Positions 37,640 through 49,700 of a DNA stretch of 64,000 nt are shown one piece after another. The first letter of the stretch is position 1. Each line of letters opens with the position of its first letter. This stretch comes from Mactra quadrangularis (lineage: Eukaryota > Mollusca > Bivalvia > Venerida > Mactridae). Location of the stretch: contig CM046293.1 of NCBI GenBank assembly GCA_025267735.1, forward strand, positions 14,346,560 through 14,410,559, read 5' to 3'. The position numbers and the translations under genes were made by a program. The notes under the pieces were generated by a model. The model did no database searches and was not told the DNA's origin. It saw only the letters and a list, made by a program, of their open reading frames with translations.

Positions 37640-38209
37640 TACTGAACCAAAAAAAGAAACTTTCGCAAAGTATGTGCGAAGGGTACCACTTAGATGTACA
37701 CACATATATACATGTAGTAGCTTGTAAAACTGTTGCTCGTGTCAATAATACAGAATTTAAAAAATCATAACATTGATTTCATCGACGACTGGCACTCAAA
37801 AAGTCCGGATTTGAACCCAATATTGAACATCTTTGGGAAAATCTGGATAGACGTGTACGTCGACGTCCGAACCCTCCAAACAACACCAACGACCTTCGAG
37901 CTGCATTGCTTGAAGAGTGGAATAATATTCCACAGGCTGACATTAACAAACTTGTGCGACGTCGCTGTCAGGCAGTCAGCATCGCCCACGGCGGCCACAC
38001 ACGCTACTGATTGTTAACTTTAGAAATGACCCCTACCTTATTTTAATTTAAAATTCAACAATCAATCTGATCCTTTCCTCCAAAATGACGATTTTTAAAG
38101 AACCACAATACATTATTTTACAAAAATGTTAGCTTTCAGCCAAAAGGATTGAAACTGTACTAACATATCTACAATCAAACTTGGCGAAAGTTTCTTTTTT
38201 GGTTCAGTA
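37640..38209 (+). mobile_element. Internally deleted Tc1/mariner element with TA target duplication
   Basis: Inverted ends read TACTGAACC plus an A-run and GAAACTTTCGC on the left, and the complement GCGAAAGTTTC plus a T-run and GGTTCAGTA on the right. Both are flanked by TA (37638-37639, 38210-38211). At 570 bp the element keeps only the C-terminal part of a transposase. Confidence 0.85.
37748..38010 (+). pseudogene. Tc1/mariner transposase C-terminal fragment
   Basis: The frame reads IDFIDDWHSKSPDLNPI, the conserved DDE-transposase block that precedes the third catalytic acid. Two extra bases just after it (near 37821-37828) shift the frame. In the following frame the expected basic tail (RRVRRRP, LLEEWNNIPQ, GGHTRY) ends in TGA at 38008-38010. 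The N-terminal DNA-binding domain and first two catalytic Asp are absent. It is inactive. Confidence 0.8.
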
Positions 38210-38532
38210 TATAACATAATATTTATATGTTGATGTTGTTGCAGCTCGTAATAACAGACATTTCTAAAAACCCCAGTAATACCATCTGGTGTAATTAATT
38301 GAATGTTTTCTGTCTGTTCCCAACAAACAATCACTTAGACATAGAACAAATACTTACAGTTTTTATAAGTTATAGACATTATTTAAGGTAGAGAGATCGT
38401 TGTTTACATCACTCATTCAATGTACTTGCATTGACCACAGTTATAGATTGTCAAAATTGATCTGACATAAAAAAAAGAAAATATCATTTGCATTCATAGC
38501 ATTTTATGCTCATTCCATACATGGTAAATCAG

Positions 38533-39215
38533 AGTCCGTAGCACTGTCGGTAGTGCAACAGGATTTCGAAACAAATTTCCCGAATTGAATACATATTCAA
38601 ATCCCACCCGGTGCGGTTATACACTTCCATAACAAATTGACAATAATGTCATTTTTCTACATTTTAAGATTTCCGGGCTTGTGAGAGGGTAGTTAAGTAC
38701 TGGTTATATATCAGTCTGATTAAAACCCGATCTAAAATTTTCCACTCGCATACTCGCTAATTTAGATCTGGCCTTTTTCAAACGAAGGTCGCGTTCAGGC
38801 ACCCTTTTCTCATCATAATACTCATGACGAAATTGTTATGATACGTAACTTGTTTACATCGTCTACGTCACGCAATTTGAAATGAGCCACCCAATCGCAG
38901 ACTGTGAATTATACCGCTGTTAAATTAGCATGCAAAACTTGGTCTAAAAATAGAAATTACGAAATCAAAATGTTATCAATAGTGTTTTCGTCTAGATGAA
39001 AGCTACGCATTCATTGGTCGAAATAAAGTTCATCTCGACGTGACCTTCCACGGAGAAAGTAGAGATCCTGTACGACAACGCTCTACAGGATATCTGTTTA
39101 CGGAGATTGGTTTTATATAGGCTAAAGGTTCATAAAAAAGAGGTTATGTGCGATGGCCGCAGTAAAATAATCATAATTGTGTTGACACAGTACTGAATCC
39201 AATGCAAAATACCTT
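38533..39215 (+). mobile_element. SINE family 1 upstream of paralogue A, interrupted
   Basis: Its head (TAGCACTGTCGGTAGTGC) and body run to 38711, and the tail (GTGTTGACACAGTACTG) resumes at 39119 after the 398-bp element. Confidence 0.75.
38712..39109 (+). mobile_element. 398-bp family element inserted upstream of paralogue A only
   Basis: Starts CAGTCTGATTAAAACCCG and ends TTTACGGAGATTG. It splits a family 1 SINE that is uninterrupted upstream of B and C. The flanks GTTATATAT and GTTTTATAT match at 8 of 9 positions. Confidence 0.85.
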
Positions 39216-39427
39216 TATGTAAGAACATGAGAGCAATTCCACCTTAAGCTGAACCGTTCAAATCATTCCTTACTTTGTATGTATAGCAGCTTGTCATTAG
39301 TTCGAAATGATAATTAATTAGTTTCGATAGATGTTTCTTGCGACTAGTAATTATATGAATAAAAAAACACATTCTCTATGATTATTCCATTGTTAACTGT
39401 CTCTCAGACAAAAAAGGTTTATATCAT

Positions 39428-39436
39428 TATATAAAG
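39428..39436 (+). promoter_or_regulatory. TATA box of paralogue A
   Basis: TATATAAAG lies 125 bp before the ATG and is conserved in all three paralogues, followed by a shared ATCATT motif. It predicts a start of transcription near 39458 and a 5' UTR of about 95 nt. Confidence 0.55.
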
Positions 39437-39552
39437 ATCATTGTCTGATAGGAAAATTTACTTGATGAATTTCCGCTTCCCTCAACGACACATTTTCTTC
39501 TATAGCAAACGAACGACATCTTATTAAATTATCAGAACCTGTTGAAAAAGAC

Positions 39553-41920
39553 ATGAAGGCGTGGCATCATTTCCTTGTGTTCATCAGTGTATGCATGGAC
39601 TTAGATATGACGGTTGGCAATAACTGGACATTTTTACCATTGTTTCAAAACCTGTGTCCATATTCGTCATTTTGTGACGTCAATGATACTGTCGACTTAA
39701 ATCTTCCGGAAGACAGACATCCATGTTGCGATTCTTGCTCGTGCCAGCCAGGTTGTGAGAGAGAAAATACATGTTGCTTTGAAAGCGAAGAAGCGAGGCT
39801 ATTTAATAAAGGAAATAAATGCTTGGCTCCTATAGTTGCCAGTGTTGCGATCCATTACATAAGTTCTACATATCGTATGAGACATACATGCATCAACCAA
39901 GAAACGTTATGTGGATTCGATCAAACAGATTACACATCCTTTGCTCCAGTGGTTTCTTCTAACACTGGCGAAATATACGTGAACCGTGAATGTGCATTTT
40001 GTAACAGAGAATATGAAATTATCCCATGGCAACTATCAGTTGCTTGTCCTCAAGACACGATTGACCAAACGTACGTTACAATTAAGCTGCTGCAGAGAAA
40101 CACCACTGATACAACCGGAGAAGAAACCGGATGTTACCTATTTTATTTACCGCCAAAACTCGTCGACATAGAGTCACGTGTTTGTTATACGGATGTGATC
40201 AGGCAATGTAATGTTAGCGGCGAAGAAATGGAATGGGAACCATTTTGGAACTATTGTCCAATGTTCAACGCTACGTATCACTCTAGTGGTCAAGTTTACG
40301 GCAATGTATTTTGTTACATGTGTAACAACGTGAATTTCATACCTATTGCTACTTTATGTAAGGACAGTAGTATTAAGAATTTCTTCAGCTTTCAATTCAC
40401 TATCATATTGGACACAACTCTGACGAATCTGGTCCTTTCCGTTGATGACTCACAGGTAGATGGTGCATGCAAACCTAATTGGTTATTGGTACGTTCATAT
40501 ACGGTATGTATTACTTATTTATTATCCCGCATTTATCTGCGACAACCGCAACTGCAACCGCAACTGCAAAAGAGACTGTCACTCCAGGATAGGACTATGC
40601 AGCCATAGAAAACGCTGTTCCAGCACAAATAGCGCAAGCCATCTACTTCAGTGACGGTCGGGCGGGCAATGAATAAATGAATGATTGCTTCTTTTTCCAT
40701 TTCACACAGGTCTCATTATTTTGTGAGCTGATTCAGAACATTCATTACAAAAACAATCTAGATAGCACAGTTGCGAGCGTGTCTGACAAAGTATTTTGCC
40801 CAGGAATTGAACTCGTGGTTCCTAGATTTGTCGTCAGATGCGAAACCGACTGTGCTAACTGGGTTGGTCTATATAATAGTAAATTTTCCTGTATTTCACT
40901 TCTAGAGTAAATTTAATCTGTCAGTACATCCCCTCTGGGTCTGCTTATATATTCAAACAATATATTTTGGGCCTGAAATGATACTAGTATCCAATCCATA
41001 TTGAGCGAGTTTTATTACCAACAACAATAAACCCTTATCAGTTTTACTATATTTTATCCTTATTACAGACGGAATGTCGCAAGCTGGAATGTCCATGGGG
41101 TCAATTTCGGCTGGGAGCTAAATGTGAATTTCACAGCCAAGAATGGATAGGCGGTCCATTAACTGCGGTCTTAAAATTAACGCCACTGGATAGTACGTTG
41201 AAGATTCCAAAATCAGTTCTGCATGAATTGAGACAGGAGTATCAAAACGATGTTAAAGCTAACTGGTTGGTACGGAAAGCCACAAAACGTTGGAATATTG
41301 AAATGCTGTATAAACCCTCGTCAGATGAAAAATACATCAACTATTTCACGGTATTTGCTTCATATCCTTCCAGTAGGGTAAACCCAGCTCATCTATTAAA
41401 TGTCTTGAAGCAGACAATCACAGAGACGTGGATACTAAATGTTAAAGAAACTAGAATTCCATTGAATGTCGATTTCAATCGGTATGAACGCTATAAAGTT
41501 AAACGGAGGGAGGATTTATTAAGGCATGGACTATTTATCGACGAACAGTATGCTTATGCTTCTTTGAACCTGAACATAAATGAAAATGAAGAAAGCGTTC
41601 AGTTAGTGGTATTCCCAAAGGCCTCGGTGTACCTAACTTCGCCAAATAATCAAATTTTCTTAAATGAACTTTTCTTATGTGACCAAATCGAACTTCGCGA
41701 AGAAGAGTTTATTTTGAATGAGAGAATGCATATATTGCTTAAATTGTCCAATGTTACACTGTACGAGACGGAGTATAAGATCACATATATGGGCAATGTA
41801 CGTGTTTGTATTGACCGGTTCAATGTAAATAATGCTACAATCATGGTTGATAAAATACAAGTACTGTATTGTGCTATGCTGACTTCGTTGTGGGCGATAA
41901 CTATATTGTTACAAAAATAG
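39553..41920 (+). CDS. Paralogue A: somatomedin-B-like ectodomain protein with single C-terminal hydrophobic anchor
   Basis: Two exons, 39553-40503 and 41069-41920, join in phase 0 (ACG before GTATGT; TTATTACAG before ACG) to give 600 aa. Residues 1 to about 20 are a signal peptide. Residues 35-75 carry a somatomedin-B-like Cys pattern (CCDSCSCQPGC, then ENTCC). Two related modules follow, GEIYVNRECAFCN near 139 and GQVYGNVFCYMCN near 246, apparently an internal duplication. Exon 2 begins TECRKLECPWGQF, is Cys-poor for about 200 residues, reaches GNVRVCIDRF, and ends in about 17 hydrophobic residues (YCAMLTSLWAITILL) before the stop. The layout resembles the extracellular part of mollusc methuselah-like or adhesion-like GPCRs, cut just after where TM1 would begin. 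The product is probably a membrane- or GPI-anchored surface protein; ligand unknown. It differs from B and C by two extra codons near residue 100. The intron holds an antisense tRNA-like SINE remnant. Confidence 0.75.
40798..40863 (-). repeat. Antisense tRNA-like SINE remnant in intron of A
   Basis: The minus strand reads CCCAGTTAGCACAGTCGG (A box) and GAGTTCAATTCCTGGG (B box). Related copies at 46865-46930 and 53984-54050 show it predates the gene duplications. It explains an open stretch that looks like an extra exon. Confidence 0.65.
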
Positions 41921-44900
41921 CCAATTGTAAGAGGCGCTTTCATTTACCCCCACTGAATTAAGTACTGGATTTTATGCTACATATTCCCCGTATATAGAAA
42001 CGGATAATGATTTTTTATCGATTGTGAGTACAGAAGTACTATACTGTGAGTATTTTAATTAGGGGAGTTATAGTTGGCTTAATAACCACTGGGCCACAGT
42101 CAAGACTCTGTTTTAAGAGATATTTGAACATATATACAACTTACGCAATATTGCCGGTGCCATAAACGCACATTGCACAAGATGTGTATACCTGAAGAAG
42201 AGTCTATCTATTCGATATTTATGAGCAAAACAGACATCAAAGCTTGAATAATTAAATATAATTCTATTATACACTAAACACTTTTGATTATTAAAAATTA
42301 ACAATGAAAATATAAATGTATTGATAAAAATGTATGCCTATGTTACAATTGTAATACAATGTATGTAATATGATATTGTGTATGTAAATGTATATATGTT
42401 CATGGCGATTGCCCTCAATGCTTAAGCCTAAGATAAAATCTATGTTATGTCATGTTATGTTATGCTAATATTTCCCTAAAGAATCCCTTATTAAGCAACC
42501 AGTTTTAATAATTTATTCCTTGAACATTCTAGTGAATTTAAAAACCAAATATATTTTGTAAAATATCACTAATCGTGGCTGATCCACTTTAAAAAATCAT
42601 TAAACAATATATAAGATTAATGTTTAAGATATTTATAGCACAAGTTCTGAATATTACCTTATATAAACAGGTGTCATATTTGTTTTTGTATTCATTGTGT
42701 GCAAGACAATGATTCAATGTCATTAGAATACGGCATTTCTAGCGGAAGTCAGTTTAAGGACAAAGTAGTTCATAATTTGCAACAGCATAATGAAACTGGC
42801 GCTTAATGTATTTCTGCGCGAGAAATTTACCAGACGCTCAGTATGACGTCACAAAAATACACCTGGAGAATACACACAAAGCGGTAAACAAGTGTTCCGG
42901 TAAGTCTTGTTGTATACATATACAATATATACACGGTTGACAATATTCGAACGGTCCAATCGCAATCTTTTTCATCTACAGTTTACAACCTGGGAAGGTA
43001 TAAGTCGTTAGCAATTTTGACTTAAGCAACATTATAAAAGAAAACGCATATTTGGCATCATAACGATATTTCAAACAATACTGGGAAAAAATATATTTGA
43101 GAGTCCTATGACAAAATATTTCTATTTTTTGATAGTGGGAGAATTCTCACATTGGAAAAGTCACATGGGGAGGATATATTCATGGGATTTTTACTTTTAA
43201 CTTAAAGTTAAACACATTTCTAGTTAAGATATATGAATGAAAAATAACTGTGTTATGCCCATTTTGTAATTGTATCTCTATTTGTTGAAATTTTTAAAGG
43301 GTTTGGAGACGATATAAGTGTGTATGCAAACTTTCTGAATTTACAAGCATGGAGCTGCTAATATTTCATACTTAGTCACCAGGCTAGCTCAGTTGGTAGC
43401 GAACAAGTCTACTAGTGCTAGGAACAGGCGGTTCGATTCCTCGACAGAACCTTCCTTCTAGGAGATTGGTCATGGAATAATTTCAACGGTCATTCTTGAT
43501 GGCATTTATCAGTCAATGATGGAACATGCGCCTAGTAACTGGTTAACAGCTAAATTCAGAGATAAAGCCTTACCATCAACGGGGAGTATGTTGACTGACT
43601 GTCGAGATATAACATTTTTACAATGTTTTGCTACGGGGTGAAAGTAATTTATTCATAAAGAAATTTGATCTAAGGTGGGTAATATATGCAGTCACAAATT
43701 TAGTTTAATTAATCTTTCGATGTAGAAAATCAAATGAATATGAGATAATTGTATTGCATGACTGTCCTTGTTGTCTTTTCTCAGTAATTAAAACTGTTCT
43801 TAGTAATTTCAATTTAGTTCCAAACAGATACTTAGCTAAATTAGCCATGTGCTTGGTAATTAGTCATAAATGTACTATTTGTTGTCTGCTGATTTAAACC
43901 AAAGGCATGGCGAAATTCTAAAACCATTTCAAAATATCAGTTGAGAACTTTGGTAAGATTTTTATATACATGCATTTTGCTTCAGTTCCGTAAAGTTTAG
44001 ATATCTTGATTTGTGGTAAATCAAGTTAATTGTTGAATAGCGGGTTTTGTGGTTTGAACCCACCAGTACACAATGCAATTGTCCCTTCAAAATTACATAC
44101 ATTGTTAACCACTGTCTCTTTAAATTTTTACAACGCTTGACATCTACTTACGAACACTGTTAGTGATATATGATCTGTAGTACGTAAATGGAATAATATA
44201 ATGAACATATATTGCAAGATGTACTGAAAATCACTCTGATTTTGAAAATCGTACATTCAAAATCCATAATACAATGAATACCCCGGTACTTTCAGTGCTT
44301 TGATTTAATATTTGTGTATAAATGACGGCTTTTAAAGTGAAATGTTGGTGTGACGCGTTTTTCTTGATAAAAATGCAAACTTTATAAAAGGGAAGTAACT
44401 GCTCTATGTCCAATTCGTAAATTTCTTGTGTGATTAGTCTCCCTTTTTTAATTCAACATTTTCTTCTGTAATACTACACAATGTCTGTAAATACCATGAA
44501 TACATATCGGTAAACGTTCGATTAGCGGTCTGAATTTGGATAGAACACGTTTTCGAATATTTTGGTTTTCTAATATAAATTAAATATAACTCCTATGTGA
44601 GCTAATAGACAGGAAAATTTCCAGTTTATCACAATAATGCTGTTTTACTTGCGCAGCCGTAAAATGTTCCGGACAGCGCCTGTTCGTTCGATGGATTTAA
44701 TCTGCCCGGAAAGTCTGCAAAATTAATCAAACGCGCCCTAAATTCCAGGCATGCTAAAAATAGACATGCAAACAGTCTAAAACACTGACACATACAGTCA
44801 TTCTCAATAGGAAGGTCCATCGGACAAAATGTTACATAACTCCCTGCTATTAAGTAAAAAATAAATTTTTCGTCCATTGCCTAGTAGACGTCCAATGATT

Positions 44901-44955
44901 GTGTAAAAAATGACAAAAATCGGACTGTTAATAAAATCGTTTATTATAAAAAATA
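41921..44955. repeat. Segmental duplication: A-B intergenic interval
   Basis: The 3' flank of A, near-identical over about 3 kb to the 3' flank of B (47987-52085 without its insertion). Apart from the family 2 SINE, no gene or RNA was recognised; open frames such as 44629-44877 lack support. Confidence 0.9.
43378..43645 (+). mobile_element. tRNA-Lys-like SINE, family 2, in A-B interval
   Basis: CCAGGCTAGCTCAGTTGGTA head, GCGGTTCGATTCC B box, body GTAACTGGTTAACAGCTAA, 3' end TGTTTTGCTACGGGGTGAAA. It is duplicated at 49432. Confidence 0.82.
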
Positions 44956-45037
44956 GATTGTCAAAATTGATCTGAAATAAAAAAAGTAAATATCATTTGC
45001 ATTTAAAGCATTTTCACGCTCATTTCAGACATCGTGA

Positions 45038-45285
45038 ATCAGAGACCGAAGCGCAGTTAGTAGCACAACAGGATTTCGAAACTAGTTTCCTGAATTGAAT
45101 ACATGTTCAAATCCCACCCGGTGCGGTTATACACTTCCATAACAAATTGACAATAATGTCATTTGTTCATTTGTTAAGTACTGGTTATAAAATTATATAG
45201 GCCAAGCGTTCATGAAGAAGAGGTTAGGTGCGATGGCCGTCGTAAAAACCATAATTGTGTTGACACAGTATTGCATTCAATGAAT
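45038..45285 (+). mobile_element. SINE family 1 upstream of paralogue B
   Basis: The paralogous copy of the SINE upstream of C: both share GAAGCGCAGTTAGTAGCAC and GAAACTAGTTTCCTGAATT, which differ from A. About 35 bp of the body are missing near 45160. Confidence 0.75.
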
Positions 45286-45497
45286 AAATACCTGTACGTA
45301 AAACATGAGAGCAATTTCACCTTTAGCTAAACCGTTCAAATAATTCCTTACCTTGTATGTATAGCAGCTTGTCATTAGTTCGAGAAGTGATAATTAATTG
45401 GTTTTGATGCATGTTTCTCTCCACTAGTAATTATAAAAATAAAAATGATTATTCCTTTGTGAACTATTTCTCAGACAAAAATGAAAGTTTATATCCG

Positions 45498-45506
45498 TAT
45501 ATAAAG
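45498..45506 (+). promoter_or_regulatory. TATA box of paralogue B
   Basis: TATATAAAG lies 125 bp before the ATG, the same position and context as in paralogue A. Confidence 0.55.
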
Positions 45507-45622
45507 ATCATTCTCTGGTCGGAAAATTTATTTGATGGATTTCCGCTTCTCTCAACGACACATTCTCTTCGATAGCAAACCAACAGCATCTTATCAACTT
45601 ATCAGAACCTGTTCAAAAAGAA

Positions 45623-47986
45623 ATGAAGGCGTGCCATTATTTCCTTATGTTTATCAGCGTATGCATGGACTTAGATATGACGATTGGCAATAACTGGACA
45701 TTTTTACCAATGTTTCAAAACATGTGCCCATTTTCGTCATTTTGTGACGTCAATGATACTGTCGACTTAAATATTCCGGAAGACAGACATCCATGCTGCG
45801 ATTCTTGCTCGTGCCAGCCAGGCTGTGAGAGAGATGATACATGTTGCTTTGAAAGCAAAGAAGCGGAGTTATTTAATAAAGGAAATAAATGCTTGACTCC
45901 TATAGTTGCCAATTTTACGATCCAAAGATCTACATATCGTATGATACATACATGCATCAACCAAGAAACATTATGTGGATTCGATCAAACAGATTACACA
46001 TCCTTTGCTCCAGTGGTTTCTTCTAACACTGGCGAAATATACGTGAACCGTGAATGTGCATTTTGTAACAGAGAAAATGAAATTATCCCATGGCAACTAT
46101 CAGTTGCTTGTCCTCAAGACACGATTGACCATGCGTACGTTACAATTAAGCTGCTGCAGAGAAACACCACTGTTACAACCGGAGAAGAAACCGGATGTTA
46201 CCTATTTTATTTACCGCCAAAACTCGTCGACATAGAGTCACGTGTTTGTTATACGGATGTGGTCAGGCAATGCAATGTAAGCGGCACGGTTATGCAATGG
46301 GAACCATTTTGGAACTATTGTCCAATGTTTAACGCTACGTATCACTCAAGTGGTCAAGCTTACGGCAATGTATTTTGTTACATGTGTAACAACGTGAACT
46401 TCAGACCTATTTCTACTTTATGTAAGGACAGTAGTATTAAGAATTTCTTCAGCTTTCAATTCACTATCATATTGGACACAACTCAGACGAACCTGGTCCT
46501 TTCCGTTGATGACTCACAGGTAGATGATGCCTGCAAACCTAATTGGTTATTGGTACGTTCATATACGGTATGTATTACTTATTTATTATCCCGCATTTAT
46601 CTGCGACAACCGCAACTGCAACCGCAACTAAAACAGAGACTGTCACTCCAGGATAGGACTATGCAGCCATAGAAAACGCTGTTCTAGCATAAATAGCGTA
46701 AGCCATCTACTTCAGTGACGGTCGGGAGGGCAATGAATAAATAAATGACTGCTTATTTTATTTCCATTTCACACAGGTCTCATTATTGTGTGAGCTGATT
46801 CAGAACATTCATTACAAAAACAATCTAGATAGCACAGTTGCTAGCGTGTCTAACAAAGTATTTTGCCCAGGAATTAAACTCGTGGTTCCTAGATTTGTAG
46901 TCCGATGCGAAACCGACTGTGCTAACTGGGTGGGTCTATATAATAGTAATTTTCCTGTATTTCACTTCTAGAGTAAATTTAATCTGTCAGTACATCCCCT
47001 CTGTGTCTGCATATATATGCAAACAAGATATTTTAGGCCTGTAAGATACTAGTATCCAATCCATATTGAGCGAGTTTTATTACCAACAACAATAAACCCC
47101 TTATCAGTTTTACTATATTTTATCCTTATTACAGACGGAATGTCGCAAGCTGGAATGTCCTTGGGGTCAATTTCGGCTGGGAGCTAAATGTGAATTTCAC
47201 AGCCAAGAATGGATAGGCGGTCCATTAACTGCTGTCTTAAAGTTAACGCCACTGGATAGTTCGTTGAAGATTCCAAAATCAGTTCTGCATGAATTGAGAC
47301 AGGAGTATCAAAACGATGTTAAAGCTAACTGGTTGGTACGGAAAGCCACTAAACGTTGGAATATTGAAATGCTGTATAAACCCTCGTCAGATGAAAAATA
47401 CATCAACTTTTTCACGGTATTTGCTTCATATCCTTCCAGTAGAGTCAACCCAGCTCATCTATTAAATGTCTTGAAGCAGACAATCACAGAGACGTGGATA
47501 CTAAAGGTTAAAGAAACAAGAATTCCATTGAATGTCGATTTCAATCGGTATGAACGCTATAAAGTTAAACGGAGGGAGGATTTATTAAAGCATGGAATAT
47601 TTATCGACGAACAGTATGCTTATGCTTCTTTGAACCTGAACATCAATGAAAATGAAGAAAGCGTTCAGTTAGTGGTATTCCCAAAGGCCACGGTGTACCT
47701 AACTTCGCCAAATGAACAAATTTTCTTAAATGAACTTTTCTTATGTGACCAAATTGAACTTCGTGAAGAAGAGTTTATTTTGAATGAGAAAATGCATATA
47801 TTGTTTAAATTGTCCAATGTTACACTGTACGAGACGGAGTATAAGATCACATATATGGGCAATGTACGTGTTTGTATTGACCGGTTCAATGTAAATAATG
47901 CTACAATCATGGTTGATAAAATACAAGTACTGTATTGTGCTATGCTGACTTCGTTGTGGGCGATAACTATATTGTTACAAAAATAG
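45623..47986 (+). CDS. Paralogue B: hybrid copy of the somatomedin-B-like ectodomain gene
   Basis: Exons 45623-46567 and 47135-47986 join in phase 0 to give 598 aa. Domain order equals that of paralogue A: signal peptide, somatomedin-B-like Cys cluster, two YxNxxCxxCN modules, long ectodomain and C-terminal hydrophobic tail ending ITILLQK. The N-terminal part and upstream flank match C (MKACHYFLM, NIPEDR, SGTVMQWEPF). The end of exon 1, the intron, exon 2 and about 3 kb of downstream flank match A (SSGQ, NNVNF, LCKDSSIKNFF). Between about 45.95 and 46.35 kb the affiliation alternates in short tracts. No frame break is seen, so the hybrid looks functional. Its function is as uncertain as that of A. 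Confidence 0.75.
46865..46930 (-). repeat. Antisense tRNA-like SINE remnant in intron of B
   Basis: Almost identical to the remnant in the intron of A, as is the rest of that intron. Confidence 0.6.
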
Positions 47987-49431
47987 CCAATTGTAAGAGG
48001 CGCTTTCATTTACCCCCACTGAATTAAGTACTGGATTGTATGCTACATATTCCCCGTATATAGAAACGTATAATGATTTTTTATCGATTGTGAGTACAGA
48101 AGTACTATACTGTTAGTATTTTTATTCGGGGAGTTATAGTTGGCCTAATAACCACTGGGCCATAGTCAAGCCTCTGTTTTAATAGATATTTGAACATATA
48201 TACAACTTACGCAATATTGCCGGTGCCATAAACGCACATTGCACAAGATGTGTATACCTGAAGAAGAGTCTATCTATTCGATATTTATGAGCGAAACAGA
48301 CATCAAAGCTTGAATAATTAAATATAATTCTATTATACACTAAACACTTTTGATCGTTAAAAATTAACAATGAAAATATAAATGTATTGATAAAAATGTA
48401 TGCCTATGTTACAATTGTAATACAATGTATGTAATATGATATTGTGTATGTAAATGTATATATGTTCATGGCGATTGCCCTCAATGCTTAAGCCTAAGAT
48501 AAAATCTATGTTATGTCATGTTATGTTATGCTAATATTTCCCTAAAGAATCCCTTATTAAGCAACCAGTTTTAATAATTTATTCCTTGAACATTCTAGTG
48601 AATTTAAAAACCAAATATATTTTGTAAAATATCACTAATCGTGGCTGATCCACTTTAAAAAATCATTAAACAATATATAAGATTAATGTTTAAGATATTT
48701 ATAGCACAAGTTCTGAATATTACCTTATATAAACAGGTGTCATATTTGTTTTTGTATTCATTGTGTGCAAGACAATGATTCAATGTCATTAGAATACGGC
48801 ATTTCTAGCGGAAGTCAGTTTAAGGACAAAGTAGTTCATAATTTGCAACAGCATAATGAAACTGGCGCTTAATGTATTTCTGCGCGAGAAATTTACCAGA
48901 CGCTCAGTATGACGTCACAAAAATACACCTGGAGAATACACACAAAGCGGTAAACAAGTGTTCCGGTAAGTCTTGTTGTATACATATACAATATATACAC
49001 GGTTGACAATATTCGAACGGTCCAATCGCAATCTTTTTCATCTACAGTTTACAACCTGGGAAGGTATAAGTCGTTAGCAATTTTGACTTAAGCAACATTA
49101 TAAAAGAAAACGCATATTTGGCATCATAACGATATTTCAAACAATACTGAGAAAAAATATATGACAAAATATTTCTATTTTTTGATAGTGGGAGAATTCT
49201 CACATTGGAAAAGTCACATGGGGAGGATATATTCATGGGATTTTTACTTTTAACTTAAAGTTAAACACATTTCTAGTTAAGATATATGAATGAAAAATAA
49301 CTGTGTTATGCCCATTTTGTAATTGTATCTCTATTTGTTGAAATTTTTAAAGGGTTTGGAGACGATATAAGTGTGTATGCAAACTTTCTGAATTTACAAG
49401 CATGGAGCTGCTAATATTTCATACTTAGTCA

Positions 49432-49700
49432 CCAGGCTAGCTCAGTTGGTAGCGAACAAGTCTACTAGTGCTAGGAACAGGCGGTTCGATTCCTCGACAG
49501 AACCTTCCTTCTAGGAGATTGGTCATGGAATAATTTCAACGGTCATTCTTGATGGCATTTATCAGTCAATGATGGAACATGCGCCTAGTAACTGGTTAAC
49601 AGCTAAATTCAGAGATAAAGCCTTACCATCAACGGGGAGTATGTTGACTGACTGTCGAGATATAACATTTTTACAATGTTTTTCTACGGGATGAAAGTAA
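49432..49700 (+). mobile_element. tRNA-Lys-like SINE, family 2, in B-C interval
   Basis: A near-identical copy of 43378-43645, carried along by segmental duplication rather than a separate insertion. Confidence 0.82.

Noticed and set aside
40677..40910. Middle exon of paralogue A (and 46786-46971 in B)
   Set aside because: Exons 1 and 3 already join in phase 0; the stretch is an antisense tRNA-like SINE, and the frame is broken in C.
41650..41943. Antisense frames under exon 2 of A, B and C
   Set aside because: Shadows of the conserved sense coding sequence.
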